A stretch of DNA of 64,000 nt, taken from contig NZ_JAJNCL010000003.1 of assembly GCF_021025955.1 (NCBI RefSeq), positions 558,001 to 622,000 on the forward strand. Direction: 5' to 3'. The stretch comes from Rhodococcus qingshengii. GTDB lineage: Bacteria; Actinomycetota; Actinomycetes; Mycobacteriales; Mycobacteriaceae. Both the position numbers and the translations under genes were made by a program. Below the pieces are notes generated by a model. That model saw only the letters and a program-made list of their open reading frames with translations. It did not search any database and was not told the DNA's origin. Positions 7,758 to 16,600 of this stretch are shown here, piece after piece. Numbering within the stretch: position 1 is the first letter of the stretch; every line of letters begins with the position of its first letter.

Positions 7758-8788
7758 TACTTCCGGGTACTGATCGGTTTGAAGGAATGCCTCTTCGCGA
7801 TACGGACCGGCACCCCAGGTTCCAGTGTTCGTGTTGTCAGTTTGAAGACCTTGGGCGTCGTCTGCCCGTTGGCCTTCACGTGGTGGACGATGTAATCGAT
7901 CACGACGGTGACGGACTCGCTGCCGTTGTTCGTGACAGCGAAGTCGAAGGTGAGTTCTCCACCCGCATCGACTACTTCTCGGTCGATGACGAAACCTTCG
8001 ACCACGACGTCGGTGGGCGGCGCGAAACCCAAGAGAGACAGAGCATCTGGATCGCCAGACTTGATCAACGTCCGCAATGCATGTTTGACGATTCTCAGTG
8101 TGTTGGGATCCGGTGTCTGTAACCAACGCTTCGCAGTCGACACGGCGAGCGCTGCGTCAGCACGACTGAGATCGTTGAGATGGTTTGCGACCGAACGTCG
8201 TACATATTCCGAATCATCCCGATACAGCTCGTCGAGAATGACGATTGTCGACTCGGGACGCGCCGTCAATTCTTTCACTCGTCTTCCCCAGGGCAAACGA
8301 GTACGAGTGCCTTCGGTCGCCAAGCGCCGGACGTGTTCGTCTTCATGGCCGGTCCAGGTGAGTGCGATCGCCAGCGAACGGTCAAGGTCCGTCTCGAGAA
8401 ATGTGCGAATTGCGAATTCGGCAGTCAGACGCGACGTCAGCTCGGCAAGGAGAGCCATTCCCTCGTCGAAATCCGACTCGGAGCCACTTCGTGTCGCCGT
8501 GACGGCGACGGCTTCGGTCACCGGCCAGATCATCCAACCAGTGAAGGTCTCCTCTGAAAGCGCACGGCGGATGATCTCGGCGAAGGCCGGAAGATCCTGA
8601 GGCAGTTCGGCAGTCATCGCGTCCCGCACGACGCGGGTACGTTCGCCGAGACTCATACCATCGAATTCGGATGTACTACCCCGAACGAGGGCGAGGCGTG
8701 TGTGACCGGAGGCTCGCTCTAGACAGCCTGCCAGATCGGCGACGACGGATTTCCCGAGCAGTTCGTCAGCGGTGGGCATCAGGGGCAC
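7679..8788 (-). CDS. DNA alkylation repair enzyme-like HEAT-repeat protein
   Basis: A 369-residue protein resembling the AlkD/AlkC-type HEAT-like DNA glycosylase family. The middle is a run of helical repeats (WTGHEDEHVRRLATEGTRTRLPWGRRV, YRDDSEYVRRSVANHLNDLSR), and the residues WGRR and VRRSVANHLND are typical. The last ~110 residues form a beta-rich, Ig-like domain (EGFVIDREVVDAGGELTFDFAVTN). Relatives excise 3- or 7-alkylated bases. The start overlaps the end of the NTF2-like gene by ten bases. Co-transcription with a proline-type regulator is unexpected; the link may be positional only. Confidence 0.8.
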   Translation of the reverse strand: MPLMPTADELLGKSVVADLAGCLERASGHTRLALVRGSTSEFDGMSLGERTRVVRDAMTAELPQDLPAFAEIIRRALSEETFTGWMIWPVTEAVAVTATRSGSESDFDEGMALLAELTSRLTAEFAIRTFLETDLDRSLAIALTWTGHEDEHVRRLATEGTRTRLPWGRRVKELTARPESTIVILDELYRDDSEYVRRSVANHLNDLSRADAALAVSTAKRWLQTPDPNTLRIVKHALRTLIKSGDPDALSLLGFAPPTDVVVEGFVIDREVVDAGGELTFDFAVTNNGSESVTVVIDYIVHHVKANGQTTPKVFKLTTRTLEPGVPVRIAKRHSFKPISTRKYYAGDHAVEVQINGVRQVRGVFRLDA

Positions 8789-9096
8789 ACCGTGAGAGCG
8801 GAAATCCGATCACCGTCGAGAGTGAAATGGTGATGTAACTGGACGGGGCTTCCGGGAAAATCACCCTCGACCTTCACCGACACGACAACGGCCGAGCCTG
8901 GGGTGTTGACCGACTCGATCTTCTGGGTGAAGGTGAACGCCGTCGACACGGCGGACTTCCACGCCACGATTTCTTCGATCCCGACGTACGTCCGGCCGTC
9001 GTCACGCACCACGGCGTCTTCGGTGAACACATCGCGGACGTCTCCGCCGTCGAAATACGCGCGCGCTGCGCCTGGCACCTTCGCTGAGTCGGTCAT
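8779..9096 (-). CDS. NTF2-like/SnoaL-like small protein
   Basis: A 105-residue protein with the cone-shaped NTF2-like pattern: an N-terminal helix (KVPGAARAYFDGGDVRDVFTEDAVVRDDGRTYVGIEEIVAW) followed by strands (KIESVNTPGSAVVVSVKVEGDFPGSPVQLHHHFTLDGDRISAL). Members are small hydrolases, isomerases or ligand-binding proteins; no active-site function can be assigned. Its ATG overlaps the stop of the PucR-type regulator (ATGA at 9096-9093), and its end overlaps the following gene by ten bases, so all three are probably one transcript. Confidence 0.75.
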   Translation of the reverse strand: MTDSAKVPGAARAYFDGGDVRDVFTEDAVVRDDGRTYVGIEEIVAWKSAVSTAFTFTQKIESVNTPGSAVVVSVKVEGDFPGSPVQLHHHFTLDGDRISALTVCP

Positions 9097-10763
9097 TCGC
9101 GAAGAGTACTGCTGGGGTCCGACAGGTTCGGCGAACTCACAGCGCGAGCGGACGCCGCCAACTGAATCTCCATCAACAGCCTCGTCGAGGGCTCGGACAG
9201 GTCGGTATCTGTTATCTCCTCGACCCTTTTGATCCGATACCTGAGTGTGTTCGGGTGAATGCGAAGCTGCTCGGACGCGCGCCGGACATCGCCCGAATGC
9301 GCGAGGTAAACGGAGACGCTTTCACGCATGTTCGACCCGTTACGCCTGTCGTAGACGTCGAGCGCGTCGATTCTCGGATCGTGCAGTTGCTCGTCGGCCG
9401 CAATCGTGTCCATGATTTCGCCCAGCAGCACCGGAGTGCGCGAGTCCGCGAGGGTGGTCACACGAACATCCCCCGACGTTCCGTCCAAGACCCGATCCAC
9501 TTCGGCGCGAGCCCTAGCCACCTCAGTGAGCGTCGAAACCGGAGACGACACGGCGGCCCGTAAACCCGAGGGCGACACCTTGTCCAAACGCGCGACAACT
9601 TCACGGGTCCACGAGACTGTGGATTTCACGGATTGGGTTCGCGGAAACAGCACATAGATCCGGGCGCCGAATGCACTCACCAGCGATTCACGATGAAAGG
9701 CACTGGCGTGCAGGCGCAACGACGACACGAGCTCACCCGAAGCCGACAACGCGCTGCCCCCGACACTCGCCACGCCGATCACCATCGCGGGTCCGGACAT
9801 CGGGATGGACAACGAGGCCGCCAGAGAAGGAACATCGACACCGCCGCCGCGAACCCCGAGCAAGCGCTGAACCTGTATCGCCTCGTTACTCGGCGCGTCT
9901 CGGATGCGCGAAATCAGCCGAGCTGCAACGGCCGCGGCACCGCGGAGCACTCTCTCGGCATCGCCGACGATGGGAAGCGGGCCTTCCTGAACCCAGATAG
10001 TGCCGAGCAGATCAGAACTGAAACCGCTCTCCCCCTTGACGTTCTCGGATATTCTGCGAATCGGAACCACCAACCTTCGCCTGATCGCGAGGTCTTCGTG
10101 CGCGGGCACCTCGACCACGTCGTCACTTCGCCGCAGGCTTTCGAAGACGCCCCACTCCTGCAGCTTCCGGAGGTATTCCCGAGGTCCTTCGCGGCCGAGG
10201 ATCGATTGCCGGCGGAGCTCGTCCGCAGCATCTCCTGATGCCGAATATGCCATGACGTGGGAACGCTCGTCCTCGATACTGACCATCCCCCGGGTGAGTG
10301 ACGCGACGTTCTGCGCCAGCTCGAACAAGTCTGTGTCACTGCCGAATACAACGTCCCCAGAATCCTGACGGGATACCGAATGATCGAGCACGCCCCGGAT
10401 CGTGGTGAACAATCGATCCCAACGAGCGTCCGGATGGACTGCTATCAAGGCGATCCCGGCGCGCTGTGCCGCCGCGCGCACCGACGTGTCCGAGGCCTCC
10501 TTCGACATGACGGCCCGAGGCGCTGATCCCTTCTGATCGACGCGGTTCAGCCAGGCTGCCAATTCGGCTGCGCCGATACCGACAGCGAGCCAGAGCTCAG
10601 AGGATTCGACGTCCGCGGTTCCGGGGCGTGTGAGGTCCCCGACCTCCGCGAACACCACGGAGTCGACGAAGACGTCATCACCTGACGGTGCGAGGACGAG
10701 CTCGACAAAGGCTCCGCCCAGCGCCCGAAGGACCGCGTCGAGCCTGACCTCACGGATAGCCAC
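9093..10763 (-). CDS. pruC: PucR-family transcriptional regulator, probable activator of proline catabolism (PruC-like)
   Basis: A 556-residue regulator. The C-terminus has the PucR helix-turn-helix (YLAHSGDVRRASEQLRIHPNTLRYRIKRVEEIT), preceded by a GGDEF-like middle domain and an N-terminal PucR sensory domain. The frame is open up to 10934, but upstream residues look non-coding; the GTG at 10763 starts the recognisable domain (VAIREVRLDAVLRALGG) and follows GGGTGG, so it is chosen. It is divergent from pruA-pruB, the arrangement of the mycobacterial PruC-PruA-PruB locus (Rv1186c-Rv1188), which makes activation of proline use the likely role. The start site is moderately certain. Confidence 0.85.
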   Translation of the reverse strand: MAIREVRLDAVLRALGGAFVELVLAPSGDDVFVDSVVFAEVGDLTRPGTADVESSELWLAVGIGAAELAAWLNRVDQKGSAPRAVMSKEASDTSVRAAAQRAGIALIAVHPDARWDRLFTTIRGVLDHSVSRQDSGDVVFGSDTDLFELAQNVASLTRGMVSIEDERSHVMAYSASGDAADELRRQSILGREGPREYLRKLQEWGVFESLRRSDDVVEVPAHEDLAIRRRLVVPIRRISENVKGESGFSSDLLGTIWVQEGPLPIVGDAERVLRGAAAVAARLISRIRDAPSNEAIQVQRLLGVRGGGVDVPSLAASLSIPMSGPAMVIGVASVGGSALSASGELVSSLRLHASAFHRESLVSAFGARIYVLFPRTQSVKSTVSWTREVVARLDKVSPSGLRAAVSSPVSTLTEVARARAEVDRVLDGTSGDVRVTTLADSRTPVLLGEIMDTIAADEQLHDPRIDALDVYDRRNGSNMRESVSVYLAHSGDVRRASEQLRIHPNTLRYRIKRVEEITDTDLSEPSTRLLMEIQLAASARAVSSPNLSDPSSTLRE

Positions 10764-10958
10764 GTACCACCCACTTTCCGGACTGTTCCAACGCCTCAAT
10801 TTCGAGAATAGTGCATTTTCCTGCGGAAATGGTTCAGCCGATCGAACAAACAGCGTCCGAGAAGTTTGGCCGATCAGCGGATTACTCGCCGACTCCTTTC
10901 GGCTTGACTGATGACGACACGACAACTGCCCCACCCATCAGTCTGCCGAAGGATCGTC
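10764..10958. promoter_or_regulatory. divergent promoter region between pruC and pruA
   Basis: This 195-bp gap must hold both promoters. A short inverted repeat TTTCC-TGC-GGAAA lies at 10817-10829, and CCGATC recurs in direct orientation near 10838 and 10870. Either could be the regulator's site, but no clear -35/-10 pair stands out, so no promoter is assigned. The pruA ribosome binding site GAAGGA lies just before the ATG at 10959. Confidence 0.4.
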
Positions 10959-12620
10959 ATGGACGCCGTCACCAATGTCCCCCACCCCTCCAATGAGCCG
11001 GTCAACAATTACGGGCCGGGAAGCCCGGAACGATCACGCCTACGCACCAAACTTTCCGAACTGGCCGAGACTCCCACCGACATCCGACAGGTCATCGGGG
11101 GCGTCCACCGAACTGCGGAGGGCAAGCGGGAGAGCGTAGTTCAACCACACCGTCACAGCTCGGTCATCGGATCGTTTGCGGGCGCAACGCACTCGGATGT
11201 TCGTGATGCCATCGACGCCGCTACACTCGCCGCCCCGGCCTGGCGCGACCTCTCGTTCGACGACCGAGCTGCGGTCTTCCTCCGCGCCGCCGATCTACTC
11301 TCCGGCCCGTGGCGCGAAACCATCGCCGCCGCAACAATGCTCGGTCAGTCGAAGACCGCATATCAGGCCGAGATCGATGCCCCGTGCGAACTGATCGATT
11401 TCTGGCGTTTCAACGTCGCGTTCGCACGTCAGATACTCGCCGACCAACCCGTTTCCGCTCCGGGAGTGTGGAATCGCGTCGAATATCGACCACTCGAAGG
11501 TTTTGTCTACGCGATCACCCCCTTCAATTTCACCGCCATCGCCGGAAATCTCCCCACCGCACCGGCCCTGATGGGCAACACCGTGATCTGGAAGCCGTCA
11601 CCGACGCAGGCCGTCGCGGCGTACCTGACGATGCAACTACTCGAAGCCGCCGGCCTCCCACCCGGGGTGATCAATCTTGTTCTCGGCGACGGACCCACGG
11701 TGTCCGAGGTCGCGCTGGCCGACCCTCGCCTGGCGGGCATCCACTTCACCGGATCGACCGCAACTTTCCAGCGTTTGTGGCGTGAGGTCGGAGCCAACAT
11801 CTCGAACTACCGGACGTATCCGCGTCTCGTCGGCGAAACCGGCGGCAAAGATTTTGTACTCGCACACAGTTCAGCAGACCCCGACGTACTCACGACGGCA
11901 TTGATCCGCGGGGCCTTCGACTATCAGGGACAGAAATGCTCGGCCGCGTCACGGGCATTCGTCCCGAAATCGGTGTGGGCCAAGATGGGCGACACGTTCA
12001 TCGACACAGTGTCGTCACTGCAGTACGGCGACGTCACCGACCTGACGAACTTCGGCGGCGCCGTCATCGACCAGCGTTCCTTCGACCGCAACGCCGCCGC
12101 GATCGTCCGAGCCAAGTCGACCGGCAGCCTCACCATCGCAGCAGGCGGCGACTACGACGACCGCGAAGGATTCTTCATCTCGCCGACGGTCCTCCTCGGT
12201 GACGACCCCAGTGACGAGGCCTTCAGCACCGAGTACTTCGGCCCCATACTCTCCCTGCACGTCTACGACGACTCCGCACCGAATGCCTACGCCGACATCC
12301 TCGCTCGTATCGACAGCGGATCCGCGTACGCCCTGACCGGTGCCGTGATCGCCACCGACCGTGCGGCCGTCGATCAAGCTCACCACGGTCTGCGGTTCGC
12401 CGCCGGAAACTTCTACGTCAACGACAAGCCGACGGGCGCGGTAGTCGGACAACAGCCCTTCGGCGGCGCTCGAGCTTCCGGTACCAACGACAAGGCCGGT
12501 TCACCGCAGAACCTGCTCCGTTGGACGTCGACGCGTACCGTCAAGGAAACCTTCGTTCCTCCCACCGATCATCGTTACCCCCACCAGGAACTCGATCCAG
12601 CCGAGAGCGAGAACCGTTGA
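10959..12620 (+). CDS. pruA: L-glutamate gamma-semialdehyde (1-pyrroline-5-carboxylate) dehydrogenase
   Basis: A 553-residue aldehyde dehydrogenase that oxidises glutamate semialdehyde to glutamate with NAD, the second step of proline breakdown. Typical blocks are the cofactor-binding YAITPFNFTAIAGNLPTAPALMGN and WKPS, the general base glutamate in RLVGETGGKDFV, the catalytic cysteine in DYQGQKCSAASRAFV, and EYFGPILSLHVY. The open frame begins at 10911, but the ATG at 10959 has GAAGGA six bases upstream and a family-like N-terminus, so it is preferred. It ends in a TGATG overlap with pruB. Confidence 0.95.
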   Translation: MDAVTNVPHPSNEPVNNYGPGSPERSRLRTKLSELAETPTDIRQVIGGVHRTAEGKRESVVQPHRHSSVIGSFAGATHSDVRDAIDAATLAAPAWRDLSFDDRAAVFLRAADLLSGPWRETIAAATMLGQSKTAYQAEIDAPCELIDFWRFNVAFARQILADQPVSAPGVWNRVEYRPLEGFVYAITPFNFTAIAGNLPTAPALMGNTVIWKPSPTQAVAAYLTMQLLEAAGLPPGVINLVLGDGPTVSEVALADPRLAGIHFTGSTATFQRLWREVGANISNYRTYPRLVGETGGKDFVLAHSSADPDVLTTALIRGAFDYQGQKCSAASRAFVPKSVWAKMGDTFIDTVSSLQYGDVTDLTNFGGAVIDQRSFDRNAAAIVRAKSTGSLTIAAGGDYDDREGFFISPTVLLGDDPSDEAFSTEYFGPILSLHVYDDSAPNAYADILARIDSGSAYALTGAVIATDRAAVDQAHHGLRFAAGNFYVNDKPTGAVVGQQPFGGARASGTNDKAGSPQNLLRWTSTRTVKETFVPPTDHRYPHQELDPAESENR

Positions 12621-13585
12621 TGAGTAACGTGTCTCTGAGCAACCCGTTGCGCCCGGTACTGCTTGCGGCGGCACGCTCGTCGCGATTGGAGAAGACAGTC
12701 TCCGGGATGACCTTGACCCGCAAGCTGGTAGACAGGTTCGTCGCCGGGGACGCGGAACCCGCAGCGGTCTCGGCCGTACGCAACATCCTCACCAGTGGCC
12801 GGTTCGCGACGGTCGACTACCTCGGCGAGGACACTACCGATCCAGCTCAGGCAACAGCTACCGTTGACGCCTATCTCTCCCTTCTCCGCTCGTACGCAAC
12901 GCTTTCCGAGACTGCCGGGACGCAACACTCCCTCGAGGTTTCGCTCAAGCTCTCGGCGTTAGGGCAGGCACTTCCCGGTGACGGCGAGAAGATCGCCCTG
13001 GCGAATGCACACCGAATCGTCACAGCGGCAAACGAAGTGGGTGCGTGGGTCACCGTCGACGCGGAGGATCACACCACCACCGACTCGACACTGTCCATCG
13101 TCGAGGAGTTGCGCCGCGACTTCCCGACGCTCGGCACGGTCCTGCAGGCGTATCTACACCGCACCGAGGCCGACTGCCGGCACTTCTCCGGACCAGGTTC
13201 ACGAATCCGGCTGTGCAAGGGCGCATACAAGGAACCGGCCGGCGTCGCGTTCCAAAAGCCCGCCGAAGTCGATGCGTCGTACCTGCGTTGTCTGAAGGTC
13301 TTGATGGAAGGCGACGGATACCCGATGGTCGCCTCCCACGATCCCACCATGATCGACGCCGCCTTGGAACTCGCCACGCAGAGTGAGCGGACGCCCGAGA
13401 ATTTCGAATTCCAGATGCTCTACGGCATCCGCGACGGCGAACAACGCAGATTGGTAGCCGAAGGCAATCACCTGCGGGTCTACGTTCCCTACGGCAGCCA
13501 GTGGTACGGCTACTTCATGCGTCGCCTCGCGGAACGACCGGCCAACCTCATGTTCTTCATGCGCTCACTCGCTTCCAACAACTAG
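12620..13585 (+). CDS. pruB: proline dehydrogenase
   Basis: A 321-residue monofunctional, FAD-dependent proline dehydrogenase that oxidises proline to pyrroline-5-carboxylate and feeds electrons to the respiratory chain. It shows the TIM-barrel blocks SLKLSALGQAL, VTVDAEDHTTTDSTL, RLCKGAYKEPA and the C-terminal YGSQWYGYFMRRLAERPANLMFF, which includes the substrate-binding RRLAER. The ATG at 12620 overlaps the pruA stop and is chosen over the longer frame from 12521. Its stop codon overlaps the stop of the convergent monooxygenase gene, leaving no room for a separate terminator. Confidence 0.95.
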   Translation: MSNVSLSNPLRPVLLAAARSSRLEKTVSGMTLTRKLVDRFVAGDAEPAAVSAVRNILTSGRFATVDYLGEDTTDPAQATATVDAYLSLLRSYATLSETAGTQHSLEVSLKLSALGQALPGDGEKIALANAHRIVTAANEVGAWVTVDAEDHTTTDSTLSIVEELRRDFPTLGTVLQAYLHRTEADCRHFSGPGSRIRLCKGAYKEPAGVAFQKPAEVDASYLRCLKVLMEGDGYPMVASHDPTMIDAALELATQSERTPENFEFQMLYGIRDGEQRRLVAEGNHLRVYVPYGSQWYGYFMRRLAERPANLMFFMRSLASNN

Positions 13586-14880
13586 ACACCGGAAACAGGC
13601 GGCAGCGGTGGCAACTCGAGGTTTTCGCGAAAGGTACCGCCGACGTAGTCGGATCCCACGATTCCGCGCTTGCGCAGTTCCGGCAGCAGCCCGTTCGTGA
13701 CGAAATCGTGAGTACGCGGATCGGCAAGGTCACCGAGCGTGATGACGTCGAGCACGCCCGCATCGTATCTTTCCGCGATCGCGTCCGCGAGCTGTTCCGG
13801 GGTGCCTGCCGCTGCCCAGTGGCCGGTGTCCTTGGACGCGATGATCAACTCACGCAGAGTCTTTCCTTGTGATGCGAGCTTGCCGAAGATCTCGACCCGG
13901 CCCCGTCGTCGATTCACCGACGACGGGTCCGGCAACAACGACTCCGGGATCGGCCGGTCCAGCGGCAATTCCGAGAAATCCACATCACCACCGAACATGT
14001 CGGCAAGCCTGGTGCGTCCGGCATCGAAGTCCGTCGATTCCTCGGCTTCGCTGACCAATCGTTCGACTTCGGCTTCGGTGGCGCCGTACGTTGCGTGGAA
14101 CGAGCTGAATATCAGTGGTAGTTCGTCCCCACGCCCCAACTCTGCCGCCCTGGCGCGGATCGTCTTCGTGTAGGTAACCGCGTCCTCGAAGGTTGCGAGA
14201 GAGGTGAATACGACCTCGGCGAATCGAGCACCCAGTTCTATACCTCCGGCAGATTGGCCTGCCTGGAATTGGACCGGACGACGCTGCGGCAGGGACGGGA
14301 TGTTCAACGGCCCCTGCACGGTGAAGTACTTACCTCGGTGCTCGATGGGGACCACCCTCGACGGATCGAGCACCGCAGAGCCCTCTCCCCGAATCAAGGC
14401 GCCGGGCTTCCAGCTGTCGAAGAGCGCGTTGACGACTTCGAGCGATTCGGCCGCTCGGGCGTAGCGCTCCTCCGGGCTCGGCAGGTCCAGGTCGCTGTAG
14501 TTCTCTTCTCCGAGTGAGGAAGTGACGGCGTTCCATGCGGCTCGACCATTGCTGACGTGGTCCAGGGTGCCGAACAACCGCGCGAGGTTGAACGGGTGAT
14601 GAAACGTCGTCGTGACGGTCGCAATGAGCCCCACATGGGTGGTGACCGCACTCAGCGCAGCAAGGAAGATCAACGGCTCCTGCGCGCCGATCGCACCCTG
14701 CGCACCGAAGCTCAGGAGATCGGCGGCAAACAGTCCGTCGATCTTGTTCGCCTCGGCCGTCTTTGCGACGTCGATCGCGGACGCGACCGTCGAAGTCGAC
14801 GGATCGATCGCGGCGTCGTAGATGCTCACCGCCCCGCTGACACCGGTCACCGTCTTGAGCGGACGCCTACGATCGGCCAC
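13582..14880 (-). CDS. luciferase-like FMN-dependent monooxygenase (NtaA/DmoA/SnaA type)
   Basis: A 432-residue class LLM flavin-dependent oxidoreductase of the nitrilotriacetate/desulfurisation monooxygenase branch. Diagnostic parts are KIDGLFAADLLSFG, FHHPFNLARLFGTLDHVSNGRAAWNAVTS, the motif EERYARAAESLEVVNALFDSW and PSLPQRRPVQFQAGQSAGGIELGARFAE. Such enzymes use reduced FMN from a separate reductase to open or oxidise sulfur- or nitrogen-containing compounds. No partner reductase or transporter sits beside it. It is transcribed alone and runs tail to tail into pruB, with a four-base overlap of the two stops. Confidence 0.88.
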   Translation of the reverse strand: MADRRRPLKTVTGVSGAVSIYDAAIDPSTSTVASAIDVAKTAEANKIDGLFAADLLSFGAQGAIGAQEPLIFLAALSAVTTHVGLIATVTTTFHHPFNLARLFGTLDHVSNGRAAWNAVTSSLGEENYSDLDLPSPEERYARAAESLEVVNALFDSWKPGALIRGEGSAVLDPSRVVPIEHRGKYFTVQGPLNIPSLPQRRPVQFQAGQSAGGIELGARFAEVVFTSLATFEDAVTYTKTIRARAAELGRGDELPLIFSSFHATYGATEAEVERLVSEAEESTDFDAGRTRLADMFGGDVDFSELPLDRPIPESLLPDPSSVNRRRGRVEIFGKLASQGKTLRELIIASKDTGHWAAAGTPEQLADAIAERYDAGVLDVITLGDLADPRTHDFVTNGLLPELRKRGIVGSDYVGGTFRENLELPPLPPVSGV

Positions 14881-14993
14881 CGACCGTCCTCCTAGCTTCG
14901 CGAAATCTGTTCCGGATTCACAACGCTAGACCGATCCTGGCTCCCGACAAGGTATTCGCTCAGCCTGGTTCTATCCCTGCGAACACCGCTTGG

Positions 14994-15539
14994 TCACGCC
15001 CCGGATTTACGGGCACGATAGGCGGCGACGTGCGCCCTGTTCCCACAGTTTCCGGTGTCGCAGTATCGCTTCGACCGATTTCGCGACAAGTCCACGAAGA
15101 CCGCTTCGCAGTCCGGAGCCTCGCACCATCGCAACCTCGAGAATTCGTCGGTTCGGATCAGATCGAGCACACCCATCGCCGCTTCTGCAGCCATCCGGTC
15201 CACGAGGGGCGAATCATCAGCGGTGACGTGCAGATGCCAGCCGAGATCATCGTGCCTGGTGAGCCGCGGCCTCGCGCCCGATTCGAGCAGCAGTGAGTTC
15301 ACCACCTCGACGGCGTCGTCCACTCCCGTGGCTTCCCAGAACTTTCGCAGTCGTGGACGCAGTGCACGAACCGCCGCCAATTCCTCCAGAGTGCCGTCCC
15401 GCCGGCCGGTCCAGCGGTCGGCGTCGAGGAACCTGGTCAGTTCCTCTTGATCCGGCAGCAGCTCGGCCCCGCCGCGGGCCGTGTTGACCAACGAGGCAGC
15501 GAAGACGAGCGCCGATTCCGTGTCACCAGCAAAATGCAC
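14994..15539 (-). CDS. CGNR zinc-finger regulator (ABATE domain)
   Basis: A 181-residue protein with an N-terminal ABATE-type (stress-induced) domain and a C-terminal CGNR zinc finger: C-x4-C in CEAPDCEAVFVD, followed by RSKRYCDTGNCGNRAHVAAYRARK. The four cysteines should bind zinc, and the basic end should bind DNA. It is divergent from an EamA exporter gene, 68 bp away, with an inverted repeat in between, so it probably controls that transporter and itself. A second CGNR gene in the same window (37370) has the same kind of setting. Confidence 0.88.
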   Translation of the reverse strand: MHFAGDTESALVFAASLVNTARGGAELLPDQEELTRFLDADRWTGRRDGTLEELAAVRALRPRLRKFWEATGVDDAVEVVNSLLLESGARPRLTRHDDLGWHLHVTADDSPLVDRMAAEAAMGVLDLIRTDEFSRLRWCEAPDCEAVFVDLSRNRSKRYCDTGNCGNRAHVAAYRARKSGA

Positions 15540-15540
15540 T

Positions 15541-15597
15541 TTGACTCCTGAGCCGTATCAACCTAATGTCAGCATCGTAATCGCTTTTACTCCTGAC
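15541..15597. promoter_or_regulatory. promoter and candidate operator between the CGNR gene and the EamA gene
   Basis: On the plus strand TTGACT (15541-15546) and TAATGT (15564-15569) are exactly 17 bp apart, a good -35/-10 pair for the exporter gene. An imperfect inverted repeat with arms GTCAG..GTAA and TTAC..CTGAC covers 15568-15597, on the predicted transcription start, as expected of a repressor site. The block TT(G/T)ACTCCTGA also occurs twice in direct orientation (15541, 15586). Confidence 0.5.
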
Positions 15598-15607
15598 GGG
15601 TGACGAC

Positions 15608-16555
15608 GTGAACTCTCGCAACGGCTTGATCTTCGCTCTGCTGTCCGCGGCAACGTTCGGCGTATCGGGCCCGTTCGCGAAATCTCTCATCGAATCAGGA
15701 TGGTCCCCCGGCGGCGCAGTGTTCGCGCGCGTTGCCGGCGGCGCACTGGTGATGATGGTGATCGCGGTAGCCACCCAACGGCCTCGACTACGACAGGTCG
15801 GCGCCCACACGCGAACCGTACTGCTGTACGGAGTGTTCGCGATTTCCGGCGTTCAACTGTGCTTCTTCAATGCTGTGCAACATCTTTCGGTCGGAGTCGC
15901 ATTACTCCTCGAGTACCTTGCACCGATCATCGTCATCGGATGGGTGTGGATCACCAAAGGCGCGCGGCCGAGCGTGCAGACACTTCTCGGTGCAGCGGTT
16001 GCCTTGATCGGCGCCGCAGTGGTGATCGACGTCTTCGGATCGGCAGAGATCAGTGCCGTCGGAGTCGCGTGGGGACTGGCCGCAGCGGCATGCCTTGCAG
16101 TCTATTTTGTCATTTCCGAACGTGCGGACGGCGATCTCCATCCTGTTGTGCTCGCGGCATCGGGGCTGACCGTCAGCGCACTGGTCATCGGCGCACTCGG
16201 ACTCGTCGGCATCCTCCCCCTCGAGTTCTCGGCCTCGAACGCAGTCGTGGCAGAACACTCGGTGGGCGTGTGGCTGCCCGTGGCGGTCCTGGTCCTGGTC
16301 AGCACTGTCATCGCCTATCTCACCGGCATCGCCGCGATCACACTGCTGGGACCGACCATAGGATCTCTGGTAGCGCTGACCGAAGTGCTGTGCGCTGTCG
16401 TCGCCGCGTGGATCCTGGTCGGGGAATCCGTCACCGCACTCCAAGCTGTGGGTGGCGCATCTATCATCGCGGGGTTGGTCCTCGCTCGGCTCGGCCAGAG
16501 TGCACCGAAACAGATACCGGCCGACCCGATGACAAATGTCATGGCAGAAGAATGA
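15608..16555 (+). CDS. EamA-family (DMT) transporter
   Basis: A 315-residue inner membrane protein with two EamA repeats and about ten hydrophobic segments, starting NGLIFALLSAATFGVSGPFAKSLIESG and ending in the second repeat (TAIAAITLLGPTIGSLVALTEVLCAVVAAWILVGE). This family exports amino acids, purines or other metabolites. The start is a GTG preceded by GACGGGTGAC. It is divergent from the CGNR regulator gene, which probably controls it. A 45-bp gap separates it from the ABC transporter operon, and no hairpin is obvious there, so partial read-through is possible. Confidence 0.88.
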   Translation: MNSRNGLIFALLSAATFGVSGPFAKSLIESGWSPGGAVFARVAGGALVMMVIAVATQRPRLRQVGAHTRTVLLYGVFAISGVQLCFFNAVQHLSVGVALLLEYLAPIIVIGWVWITKGARPSVQTLLGAAVALIGAAVVIDVFGSAEISAVGVAWGLAAAACLAVYFVISERADGDLHPVVLAASGLTVSALVIGALGLVGILPLEFSASNAVVAEHSVGVWLPVAVLVLVSTVIAYLTGIAAITLLGPTIGSLVALTEVLCAVVAAWILVGESVTALQAVGGASIIAGLVLARLGQSAPKQIPADPMTNVMAEE

Positions 16556-16600
16556 CGGACGGACGAGGGCTCGCGTCCTCGAAGCGAGCAGATTCTATGT

